From CAZVFE01 sp964626405 (GTDB taxonomy: Bacteria; Bacteroidota; Bacteroidia; Cytophagales; Spirosomataceae): DNA of 24,292 nucleotides. The notes below the pieces were generated by a model, which saw only the letters and a program-made list of their open reading frames with translations, searched no databases and had not been told where the DNA came from. Position numbers and translations under genes: made by a program. Numbering within the stretch: position 1 is the stretch's first letter; every line of letters begins with the position of its first letter. The stretch covers positions 1 through 24,292 of the forward strand of contig CAZVFE010000024.1 of NCBI GenBank assembly GCA_964626405.1, read 5' to 3'. Of the stretch, positions 7,927 to 15,228 are shown one piece after another.

Positions 7927-10022
7927 GATATTCTAGACCAATTGACTTCATCTTTTTTCTGAGAAGCAATTTGCTTTTTGATTACCTGGTAGCTTTCTTT
8001 CTCCAAATTAGGGTCTTCATTTAAAATATTTTGTGCTTCTTGTCGGGCTACCTTTAGAATTTCAGAATCTTTGCTTAAATCTGCAATTAATAGATCAATT
8101 GCTCCACTTTGTCTAGTGCCTCCTAAATCTCCCGGGCCTCTTAATTCTAAGTCTACCTCAGCAATTTCAAAACCATTATTTGTTCGAACCATGGTTTCTA
8201 TTCTTTTTTTAGTTTGGGCAGAAAGTTCATAACGGGTCATCAATAAACAATAACTTTGGTCTGCGCCTCGTCCTACCCGTCCTCTCAATTGGTGTAACTG
8301 AGCCAATCCAAATCTTTCTGCATTTTCTATTATCATCACGGAGGCATTCGGCACATTCACCCCTACTTCAATCACGGTAGTTGCCACCATTATTTTTGTT
8401 TCATTTTTTATGAAACGATTCATTTCAAATTCTTTATTTGCTGGCTTCATTTTTCCATGCAAAATACTCAATGGATATTCTGGAAATGCCCTTTGGATAC
8501 TTTCATAGCCATCCATCAAATCCTTTAGGTCCATTTTTTCAGATTCTTCAATTAATGGATAAACAATATATACTTGTCTGCCTTTTTCAATTTCATTTCG
8601 AATAAATCCGAATACTTTTAGGCGATGGGAATCATATTGGTGAATGGTTTTGATGGGTTTTCTTCCTGCAGGCAATTCATCAATAATGGAAATATCCAAA
8701 TCTCCGAATAAAGTCATTGCCAAGGTCCTAGGAATAGGGGTGGCGGTCATCACTAAAATATGAGGATGGATATGTTTATTTTTCTCCCATAATTTCGCTC
8801 TTTGGGCCACGCCGAATCGATGTTGTTCATCAATGATACAAAGCCCTAGATTATTAAATTCAACGATGTCTTCTAATAGGGCATGGGTACCTACAATGAT
8901 ATTTAATTCTCCAGATTGAAGGGTTTGGTGAATAGGAATTCTATCTTTTTTGGAGGTTGAGCCGGTGAGTTTGGCAATTTTAATTCCCAATAAATCTGCG
9001 AAAGGTTTTAATCCACGATAATGTTGATCTGCCAAGATTTCTGTGGGGGCCATGAAACATACTTGACTTTTATTATCTATTGCCAATAAAGAGCAAATGA
9101 ATCCCACAATTGTTTTTCCAGAACCTACATCTCCTTGTAAAAGTCTATTCATTTGGGAGCCAGACTTCATGTCATAGAATATTTCTTTTATTACCTTTTT
9201 CTGGGCATTCGTTAAATCAAAAGGGAGATGAGAATGATAGAATTCCTTTAATAAATCAGAAGAATTGAATACTTGTCCTACAAAATTTGTTTTCCTTACT
9301 AAATTTTGTTTGATCAATCGGAGTTGATTATAGAATAATTCTTCAAATTTTAATCGTCTATTGGCTTGTCTTAGCCATTCTCCTGATTGGGGTAAATGGA
9401 TATGATATAAGGCTTCTTGTTTTGAAATTAATTTATATTTTTCAATTAAGTTTTGTGGTAAGGTTTCGCGAATATAGGGGAATGCCATTTTTAAAATGAC
9501 TTTTTGCCATTGGGCAATTTGTCTACTATCCACATATTTCTTTCGAAGTTTCTCGGTTAGGTGGTAAATAGGTTGAAAGAATTTATCTCTATTTTGTTCT
9601 CCTTGAAATACTTCCATTTCTGGGTGAGTCATTTGAAGATTCCCATTGAAAAATGTAGGTTTACCATAGAATAAATAATCCTTCTGTGTAGAAAGTGATT
9701 TTTCTAACCATTTAATTCCTTGAAACCATACTAAAGTGATTTGTCCTGTTTCATCCCCACATTGGGCAACCAAACGAATTTTTCTTCCCGCACCAATTTT
9801 TTCGATATAATGAATTCTACCAATAAATTGAATATTTTCCATTTGGTCATTCAATTCATGGACCTTAAATATTTTGGTTCTATCTTCATATCGGAAGGGA
9901 TAATATTGAAGGAGATCTCCAAGATTGTATATAGATAATTCTTTTTCGATGGTTTCTTTTTTTAAAGGACTCATCGAAGGAATTATTCCAATACTTTGTT
10001 CAAAAAATTCGTTGGAGTTCAT
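7923..10022 (-). CDS. recG: ATP-dependent DNA helicase RecG
   Basis: RecG is a cytoplasmic superfamily 2 translocase that remodels stalled replication forks and branch-migrates Holliday junctions. The 699-residue length is standard. The N-terminal wedge/OB region (about 60-150) is followed by the helicase core. This has Walker A GDVGSGKT at 297-304, the MAPTEILADQH block just after 320, DEQH at 398-401, MTATPIPRTLAMT, and the C-terminal ATTVIEVGVNVPNA and QLRGRVGRG motifs. The ELRGPGDLGGTRQSG segment near the C-terminus is diagnostic for RecG and separates it from PriA or Mfd. The ATG fits family starts. The gene is divergent from nuoB and convergent with manC, whose stop codon it overlaps. 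Confidence 0.98.
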   Translation of the reverse strand: MNSNEFFEQSIGIIPSMSPLKKETIEKELSIYNLGDLLQYYPFRYEDRTKIFKVHELNDQMENIQFIGRIHYIEKIGAGRKIRLVAQCGDETGQITLVWFQGIKWLEKSLSTQKDYLFYGKPTFFNGNLQMTHPEMEVFQGEQNRDKFFQPIYHLTEKLRKKYVDSRQIAQWQKVILKMAFPYIRETLPQNLIEKYKLISKQEALYHIHLPQSGEWLRQANRRLKFEELFYNQLRLIKQNLVRKTNFVGQVFNSSDLLKEFYHSHLPFDLTNAQKKVIKEIFYDMKSGSQMNRLLQGDVGSGKTIVGFICSLLAIDNKSQVCFMAPTEILADQHYRGLKPFADLLGIKIAKLTGSTSKKDRIPIHQTLQSGELNIIVGTHALLEDIVEFNNLGLCIIDEQHRFGVAQRAKLWEKNKHIHPHILVMTATPIPRTLAMTLFGDLDISIIDELPAGRKPIKTIHQYDSHRLKVFGFIRNEIEKGRQVYIVYPLIEESEKMDLKDLMDGYESIQRAFPEYPLSILHGKMKPANKEFEMNRFIKNETKIMVATTVIEVGVNVPNASVMIIENAERFGLAQLHQLRGRVGRGADQSYCLLMTRYELSAQTKKRIETMVRTNNGFEIAEVDLELRGPGDLGGTRQSGAIDLLIADLSKDSEILKVARQEAQNILNEDPNLEKESYQVIKKQIASQKKDEVNWSRIS

Positions 10023-10040
10023 TCTAATTATTCTCTTTAA

Positions 10041-10070
10041 TTTGAAAGATTATATAGGAATCTTTTCAAA
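10041..10070. repeat. dyad symmetry in the recG promoter/leader
   Basis: TTTGAAAGATT (10041-10051) and AATCTTTTCAAA (10059-10070) form an 11-bp inverted repeat with one bulged T and a 7-base loop. The distal arm overlaps the recG -7 box (10067-10074), and the rest would fall around the recG start of transcription. It may be an operator for a dimeric regulator or a leader hairpin. Confidence 0.5.
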
Positions 10071-10074
10071 GTTA
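10067..10074 (-). promoter_or_regulatory. candidate -7 box of the recG promoter
   Basis: Read on the minus strand this is TAACTTTG, an exact match to the Bacteroidota -7 consensus TAnnTTTG. It would start transcription near 10060, about 38 bases before the recG ATG. No TTG is seen at the expected -33 position, so half of the promoter is unsupported. Confidence 0.4.
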
Positions 10075-10114
10075 AGCTTTATGTGAATAGGGCTTTAGAA
10101 ATTTTAGTTTTTTT

Positions 10115-10146
10115 TTAATCTAATTAATGATAATTTTATAGATTAA
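10115..10146. repeat. inverted repeat upstream of nuoB
   Basis: TTAATCTA (10115-10122) and TAGATTAA (10139-10146) are perfect 8-bp inverted copies with a 16-base centre. The centre contains TAATTTTA (10131-10138), one mismatch from the -7 consensus, and the repeat ends 10 bases before the nuoB ATG. An operator bracketing the -7 box is possible; AT-rich chance is the alternative. Confidence 0.4.
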
Positions 10147-10156
10147 TTCCAATACG

Positions 10157-10675
10157 ATGGCAAGTATTCAACCTGCGAAAGAGAATTTTGTAATTTTAAG
10201 CTTAGACGATTTACTGAATTGGTCGAAGGCGGCTTCTTTATGGCCAATGGGATTTGGATTAGCTTGTTGTGCGATTGAAATGATGCAAGCCTATGCTTCT
10301 GGTTATGATTTAGATCGATTCGGAGTTTTTCCTCGTCCTTCCCCTCGTCAGTCCGACGTGATGATTGTAGCAGGTACGGTAACCTTTAAGATGGCAGATA
10401 GAATTAGAAGATTATATGAACAGATGCCAGAGCCACGATATGTAATTTCTATGGGTTCTTGTTCAAATTGTGGAGGCCCCTATTGGGAGCATGGATACCA
10501 TGTAGTAAAGGGAGTAGATAGAATTATTCCTGTAGACGTTTATGTGCCTGGTTGTCCGCCTCGTCCGGAGGCTTTAATTGGGGGCATAATTAAACTTCAG
10601 GCCAAAATAAAAGGAGAGGATTTGCCTGCTCCAACTTTAATTGAGAACGAACTAAATGCGGTAAGTCATGGATAA
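10157..10675 (+). CDS. nuoB: NADH-quinone oxidoreductase subunit B
   Basis: NuoB is the peripheral-arm subunit of respiratory complex I that holds iron-sulphur cluster N2, the last cluster before quinone. The 172-residue protein has the cluster ligands at Cys37-Cys38 (LACCAIEMM), Cys102 (GSCSNCGGPYW) and Cys133 (PGCPPRP). The segment VMIVAGTVTFKMADRIRRLY is typical of the family. It opens a plus-strand run and overlaps nuoC by eight bases, so the two are translationally coupled. Neither nuoA nor nuoD is adjacent, unlike the usual A-B-C-D order. The related small subunits of NiFe hydrogenases share the fold, but the motif set and the nuoC neighbour favour complex I. Confidence 0.96.
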   Translation: MASIQPAKENFVILSLDDLLNWSKAASLWPMGFGLACCAIEMMQAYASGYDLDRFGVFPRPSPRQSDVMIVAGTVTFKMADRIRRLYEQMPEPRYVISMGSCSNCGGPYWEHGYHVVKGVDRIIPVDVYVPGCPPRPEALIGGIIKLQAKIKGEDLPAPTLIENELNAVSHG

Positions 10676-11150
10676 TTCATTGATTATCGATTTAATAAAA
10701 AAGGAAATTTCCATTGAAGTGAATTTCAATGATCAGAATCAAATGGTTTTGGAGGCAGAGAATTTATTCGATGTAATGGAATTGCTTTGGAAGCATGAAT
10801 CGACCTATTTTGACCAATTATCTTGTCTGACTGGGATTGATTTGGGAGAGGAGAAAGGCAAAATTCAACTTATATATACCTTGAATTCGATTCCACATAA
10901 TTTTTTATTAAATATATTGGTTGAAATTCCTCGAATGGAGAAAAATAAATTGCCTCAGGTTCCAAGTTTGGTAAAAATATGGAAAACCGCTGATTGGCAT
11001 GAAAGGGAGGTTTATGATTTAGTAGGAGTGAATTTTAAGGGTCATCCTGATTTGAGGAGAATATTATTACCAGAAGACTGGGAGGGTCATCCCCTAAGAA
11101 AAGATTACCAAGAACAAGAAAAATATCACGGAATTAAAGTCAAATATTAA
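10668..11150 (+). CDS. nuoC: NADH-quinone oxidoreductase subunit C
   Basis: NuoC is the 30-kDa-type structural subunit of the complex I peripheral arm; it packs against NuoD and NuoB on the cytoplasmic face. The 160-residue protein is a stand-alone NuoC, not the NuoCD fusion of enterobacteria. The C-terminal family signature spans residues 110-146: WHEREVYDLVGVNFKGHPD followed by LRRILLPEDWEGHPLRKDY. The start overlaps nuoB by eight bases. Directly after the stop codon, with a single intervening base, comes a glycosyltransferase rather than nuoD, so the remaining complex I genes must lie elsewhere. Confidence 0.96.
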   Translation: MDNSLIIDLIKKEISIEVNFNDQNQMVLEAENLFDVMELLWKHESTYFDQLSCLTGIDLGEEKGKIQLIYTLNSIPHNFLLNILVEIPRMEKNKLPQVPSLVKIWKTADWHEREVYDLVGVNFKGHPDLRRILLPEDWEGHPLRKDYQEQEKYHGIKVKY

Positions 11151-11151
11151 A

Positions 11152-12024
11152 TTGAAAATTTCAGGATTTACTTTTATTCGAAATGCCGTAAAGAATGATT
11201 ATCCGATCAAAGAGGCAATACTTTCTATTCTTCCAATTTGTGATGAATTTATTGTTGCTTTAGGTAAATCAGACGATGATACAAGGGGATTGATTGAGTC
11301 CATCCAATCAGAAAAAATAAAAATTCTTGAAACCGTTTGGGATGATTCTAAGCGTGAGGGGGGAAGAGTTTTTGCTTTGGAAACAGATAAAGCAATGGAT
11401 GCAATTGCCAAAGATTCTGATTGGGCATTTTATATCCAAGGAGATGAATGTGTTCATGAAAATGATTTGGAAATCGTAAGGAATGCCATGTTGGATAATT
11501 TGAATGATCCTTCTGTTGAGGGTTTATTGTTCAAATACAGGCATTTTTACGGACAATATAATTTGGTTGCTAGCTCAAGAAAATGGTATAGAAGAGAAAT
11601 TCGTGTGATTCGTCCACATATTGGAGTACGCTCTTATCGGGATGCGCAAGGTTTTAGATTGAATAATCGTAAATTAAGGGTGAAATTGATTCCTGCACAT
11701 ATTCATCATTATGGTTGGGTACAAGCACCGGAGGGTTTAACCAATAAAGTGGTAAATTTTAATCATTTTTATCATGATGATACCTATATTCAAACTAAAT
11801 TTCCAGAGGGATATCAATTTGATTATGGGAATGCAGAGCGTTTAGAGGAATTTCAGGGAACTCATCCTTCTGTGATGAAGGAAAGAATTTCGCGGTCAAA
11901 ATGGCCATTCTATGTGGATGAAAAGGTCTTACGTTCTAAAATGAGTTTGAGAAGAAAATTCTTGCAATGGATTGAAGATATTTCAGGGTACCGGGTTGGG
12001 GAATATAAAAATTATAAATTATGA
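11152..12024 (+). CDS. family 2-like glycosyltransferase with TTG start
   Basis: The product is a 290-residue cytoplasmic or membrane-associated GT-A-type glycosyltransferase. It opens with MKISGFTFIRNAVKNDYP, where the expected first GT-A strand and nucleotide-binding region lie, followed by LPICDEFIVALGKSDDDT. The acidic metal-binding element appears as YIQGDECVHEND around residues 94-105. Sugar donor and acceptor cannot be read from sequence. The start is TTG at 11152: the conserved N-terminus begins exactly there, a stop is close upstream, and the first in-frame ATG would delete that core. It follows nuoC by one base and overlaps the ABC exporter by four bases (ATGA), so it is probably co-transcribed with both. 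With an exporter next to it, a role in glycolipid or surface glycan assembly is a reasonable inference. Confidence 0.88.
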   Translation: MKISGFTFIRNAVKNDYPIKEAILSILPICDEFIVALGKSDDDTRGLIESIQSEKIKILETVWDDSKREGGRVFALETDKAMDAIAKDSDWAFYIQGDECVHENDLEIVRNAMLDNLNDPSVEGLLFKYRHFYGQYNLVASSRKWYRREIRVIRPHIGVRSYRDAQGFRLNNRKLRVKLIPAHIHHYGWVQAPEGLTNKVVNFNHFYHDDTYIQTKFPEGYQFDYGNAERLEEFQGTHPSVMKERISRSKWPFYVDEKVLRSKMSLRRKFLQWIEDISGYRVGEYKNYKL

Positions 12025-13859
12025 AAACCTATAAAAGGCTTTTACAGTTTGCTGGGTCTATTCGGAAATATCTATTTCCTTATTTCCTCTTTTCTTTATT
12101 GGGAAGTCTTTTTGGCGTTTTAAATTTTACCTTATTAATTCCTTTATTAAATGTATTATTTGATCAAAATTCCATTGAAATTGGAAAACAATATGCGGAA
12201 CTTATCCCATTTAATTGGTCGATAGATTATTTTACCTATACCTTTAATCATTATTTTTATCAATCATTAATTGATTATGGCAAAATGGGTGCATTGGAAT
12301 TTGCCTGTATTGCCATAATTTTTTCAGTTTTTCTGGCGAATTTCTTTAAATATTTTTCTCAAAGGGTATTGGTTTTGGTGAGCGCAGATATGATTGGAGA
12401 ATTGCGTAATGCAGTATTTAATAAGGCTTTATTTTTAGATTTAGACTATTTTTCTGAGCAGAAAAAGGGAAATTTAATGGCAAGAATTACTACGGATATT
12501 CAAGAAGTAGAAAATAGTATAGGAAAAGCTTTTGTTGCCCTATTCAAAGAAACCTTTTCGTTGATCGTCTTCTTTGTTTTTTTGGCGAATATGTCGTTAA
12601 AACTAACCTTATTCTCCTTATTAATTTTACCTCTATCGGGAGGGGCAATAGCTTTAATTACGCGAAGATTACGGAAAGATTCAAAGCAGGTTCAACAATA
12701 TTTAGGAGGATTAATCAGTTTGTTGGATGAGGTATTTGGCTCCATGCGAGTAGTAAAATCCTTTCGTGCTGAAAATTGGATATCCAAGAAATTTCAGAAT
12801 GAAAATTCAAAATATAAATCTTCCTTTTTAAAAATGCGTTTTAGGCAAGAACTGACCTCGCCAACTTCTGAATTCTTGGGAGTATTTGTAGTTACGGGTA
12901 TATTGATCTATGGTGGTTCAATGGTGATTTCGGGGGAAGGAGATTTAACAGCCTCCACCTTTATAGCCTTTATTGCTACTTTTTCTCAAGTAATGCGTCC
13001 TGCCAAATCCATTGCTGATGCCTTTAGTGGCATACAAAGAGGAGTGGCCTCTGCGGAAAGAGTATTGGAAATTATCGATTCAGCTATTCGTGTTCAACCT
13101 GAGAGTCCTATTCAAAGATTGGACGACTTTTCAGAATCGATTCAATTTAAAAATATTGGTTTTGAATATAAAAAAGGAAGGAAGGTTTTGGATGGAGTAA
13201 ATTTTGAACTTCGGAAGGGAAAGACAGTTGCTTTAGTTGGAGCATCTGGAAGTGGCAAGACCACAATTGCAGATTTATTACCTCGTTTTTTTGACCCTAC
13301 GGAAGGGGAAATTTTAATAGATGGAGTAAATATTAAACATTTACCTTTAGAGAATCTTCGAAGTTTAATGGGAATTGTGACGCAGGAATCCATCCTTTTC
13401 AATGATAGTATTAAAGAAAATATTCTATTTGGTGCTGAGGCAAATACAGAGGCTTTGGAAAATGCAAGTGAAATTGCCCATGCAAAAGAGTTTATTCAAC
13501 ATAAAGAAGAAGGATTTGATACCAATGTGGGAGAGAGGGGTTCTAAATTATCGGGGGGACAAAGGCAGCGAGTTTCAATAGCTCGAGCGGTCTTGAATGA
13601 TCCTCCAATTTTAATTTTGGATGAGGCTACCAGTGCCTTGGATAATGAATCTGAAAGGTTGGTTCAACAAGCTTTGGGAAATTTAATGAAAAATAAAACG
13701 GTATTGGTAATTGCGCACAGACTAACAACTATTCAGCATGCAGATGAAATTATTGTATTGAAGAGAGGTAAAATTGTGGAAAGAGGAAACCATCAGGAAT
13801 TAATGGGAAGGAAAGAAGGAATTTATCAACAATTGTATAATCAGCATCATGATATATAA
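12021..13859 (+). CDS. ABC exporter, transmembrane domain fused to ATPase (MsbA-like)
   Basis: This is a half-size type IV ABC exporter of 612 residues that would work as an inner-membrane homodimer. The first roughly 330 residues carry hydrophobic helices consistent with six membrane spans. The ATPase follows: Walker A GASGSGKTT at 407-415, Q-loop TQESILF, signature LSGGQRQR at 510-517, Walker B ILILDEAT at 530-537, and the switch histidine in IAHRLTT at His566. Closest in layout to MsbA, the lipid A-core flippase, and to related lipid or drug exporters; substrate specificity cannot be settled from sequence, so no gene symbol is given. Overlap with the glycosyltransferase suggests the exported molecule may be a glycolipid made by it. 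No terminator is visible after the stop. Confidence 0.92.
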   Translation: MKTYKRLLQFAGSIRKYLFPYFLFSLLGSLFGVLNFTLLIPLLNVLFDQNSIEIGKQYAELIPFNWSIDYFTYTFNHYFYQSLIDYGKMGALEFACIAIIFSVFLANFFKYFSQRVLVLVSADMIGELRNAVFNKALFLDLDYFSEQKKGNLMARITTDIQEVENSIGKAFVALFKETFSLIVFFVFLANMSLKLTLFSLLILPLSGGAIALITRRLRKDSKQVQQYLGGLISLLDEVFGSMRVVKSFRAENWISKKFQNENSKYKSSFLKMRFRQELTSPTSEFLGVFVVTGILIYGGSMVISGEGDLTASTFIAFIATFSQVMRPAKSIADAFSGIQRGVASAERVLEIIDSAIRVQPESPIQRLDDFSESIQFKNIGFEYKKGRKVLDGVNFELRKGKTVALVGASGSGKTTIADLLPRFFDPTEGEILIDGVNIKHLPLENLRSLMGIVTQESILFNDSIKENILFGAEANTEALENASEIAHAKEFIQHKEEGFDTNVGERGSKLSGGQRQRVSIARAVLNDPPILILDEATSALDNESERLVQQALGNLMKNKTVLVIAHRLTTIQHADEIIVLKRGKIVERGNHQELMGRKEGIYQQLYNQHHDI

Positions 13860-13941
13860 ATAAACTAATATATATTTTAATTTTATGTATATAGTTACGG
13901 AATATTACTTAAAACAATTTTTTTCTTAAGAGTAATAAAGG

Positions 13942-13949
13942 TAATTTTG
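13942..13949 (+). promoter_or_regulatory. candidate -7 box of the aminotransferase promoter
   Basis: TAATTTTG is an exact match to TAnnTTTG. It would start transcription near 13955 and give a leader of about 20 bases before the ATG at 13977. The expected -33 TTG is replaced by a T-run, so the promoter is only half supported. An imperfect hairpin (13903-13937) lies just upstream. Confidence 0.4.
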
Positions 13950-13976
13950 CATCGATATTTGAAAAAACAAAATAAA

Positions 13977-15176
13977 ATGGAATTAGTACCCGCTCAAAGA
14001 ATTCAAGAATTAGAAGAATCTTCAACCTTAGGGATGACAAAAAAAGCTAGAGAATTAGCTTCTCAAGGTCATAAGGTAATTAGTTTATCTGTAGGAGAGC
14101 CAGATTTTAAAACTCCTGCACATATTTGTGAAGCCGGGAAAAAGGCTATTGATGATGGATTTCACGGTTATTCTCCTGTAGCGGGATATCCTGATCTAAG
14201 ATTAGCCATTGCTAATAAATTAAAAAGAGATAGTAATTTAGAATGGGCGTCTGAAAATATTGTTGTTTCTACAGGTGCAAAACATTCTTTAGCAAATGTT
14301 ATCTCAGCAGTAGTTAATCCGGGTGATGAGGTAATTATATTTTCTCCATATTGGGTTTCCTATTCTGAAATGGTAAAATTAGCAGAAGGAAAATCTGTGA
14401 TTGTAGAAGGTTCATTTGATAATAATTTCAAAGTGAAGCCGGAACAATTTGAAGCAGCAATTACTCCAAAAACTAAATTAGTGATGTTTGCATCTCCAAA
14501 TAATCCAACAGGTTCAGTATATACGGAATCAGAATTAAGAGAGATTGGAGCAATAGTTGCAAAAAATCCTAATATTTTGGTTATGGCGGATGAAATTTAT
14601 GAATATATTAATTTTACTCAGGCAGGCCATTTTTCAATTGGTTCTATCCCAGAAATTAAAAATCAAGTGATCACTGTAAATGGAGTTGCGAAAGGACATG
14701 CCATGACAGGATGGAGAATTGGTTTTATGGCAGGACCAAAATGGGTAGCAGATGCAGTAGAAAAATTACAAGGCCAAGTTACTTCTGGAACCTGTTCAAT
14801 TGCTCAAAAGGCTGCTACAGCAGCATTTACGGGTACATTAGATCATGCAATTGAAATGAAGGAGGCTTATGATAGAAGAAGAAAATTAGTTGTAGCAAAA
14901 TTAAGAGAGATCCCAGGCTTTAAAGTAAATATGCCAGAGGGAGCTTTTTATGCTTTCCCAGACATTTCCTATTATTTTGGAAAGTCTGATGGCAATACAA
15001 TGATCGAAAATTCAGATGATTTTTGCATGTGGTTATTAAATGAAGCATTTGTGGCTACGGTTGCTGGTTCGGGATTTGGTGCTCCAAATTGTATGCGAAT
15101 TTCTACCGCTGCCGCAGATATCCAATTAGAGGAAGCTTGCGATCGAATAGCCCAGGCAGTAAAAAAATTAAATTAA
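13977..15176 (+). CDS. pyridoxal-phosphate aminotransferase, class I/II (aspartate aminotransferase type)
   Basis: This cytoplasmic fold-type I transaminase of 399 residues probably exchanges amino groups between aspartate (or an aromatic amino acid) and 2-oxoglutarate. Motifs from the chosen start are VGEPDF at 39-44, SPNNPTG at 173-179, ADEIYEY at 204-210 with Asp205 for the PLP ring nitrogen, the Schiff-base lysine Lys239 in VAKGHAMTGWRIG, and the carboxylate-binding arginine in MRISTA (Arg374). The frame extends upstream to a TTG at 13947, but that codon overlaps a -7 promoter box and adds ten residues with no family match, so the ATG at 13977 is preferred. A strong terminator follows. 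Substrate specificity within class I (aspartate, aromatic, alanine) is not decidable here. Confidence 0.93.
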   Translation: MELVPAQRIQELEESSTLGMTKKARELASQGHKVISLSVGEPDFKTPAHICEAGKKAIDDGFHGYSPVAGYPDLRLAIANKLKRDSNLEWASENIVVSTGAKHSLANVISAVVNPGDEVIIFSPYWVSYSEMVKLAEGKSVIVEGSFDNNFKVKPEQFEAAITPKTKLVMFASPNNPTGSVYTESELREIGAIVAKNPNILVMADEIYEYINFTQAGHFSIGSIPEIKNQVITVNGVAKGHAMTGWRIGFMAGPKWVADAVEKLQGQVTSGTCSIAQKAATAAFTGTLDHAIEMKEAYDRRRKLVVAKLREIPGFKVNMPEGAFYAFPDISYYFGKSDGNTMIENSDDFCMWLLNEAFVATVAGSGFGAPNCMRISTAAADIQLEEACDRIAQAVKKLN

Positions 15177-15181
15177 AATTT

Positions 15182-15205
15182 GGGGCTTTCGCCCCTTTTT
15201 TTTTT
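15182..15205 (+). terminator. intrinsic terminator after the aminotransferase
   Basis: GGGGC (15182-15186) and GCCCC (15191-15195) form a perfect GC-only stem closing a TTTC loop, followed at once by ten Ts (15196-15205). It starts five bases after the aminotransferase stop. This is the clearest terminator in the window. It ends only 23 bases before the ATG of the next gene on the same strand. Confidence 0.93.
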
Positions 15206-15228
15206 CTTTGACTTTTAACCTAATTTAT

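Noticed and set aside
7923..10022. RecG with nearby UvrA considered as part of a defence or mobile island
   Set aside because: Both are full-length housekeeping repair proteins with normal motifs, not adjacent to each other, and no nuclease, integrase, toxin or transposase lies nearby.
13860..13900. AT-rich partial dyad (AACTAATATATA against TATATAGTT) after the ABC exporter
   Set aside because: Only short A/T pairs with a bulge and no following T-run; expected by chance in this composition.
13902..13938. Imperfect hairpin (ATTACT-TAA against TTA-AG-AGTAAT) between the ABC exporter and the aminotransferase
   Set aside because: The stem needs a two-base bulge, is AT-rich and has no T-tract after it, so I do not call it a terminator; an operator role has no further support.
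15208..15228. Upstream in-frame TTG extension of the NhaD gene
   Set aside because: It begins at the end of the terminator T-tract and adds seven residues (MTFNLIY) with no family match; the ATG at 15229 directly starts the first membrane helix.
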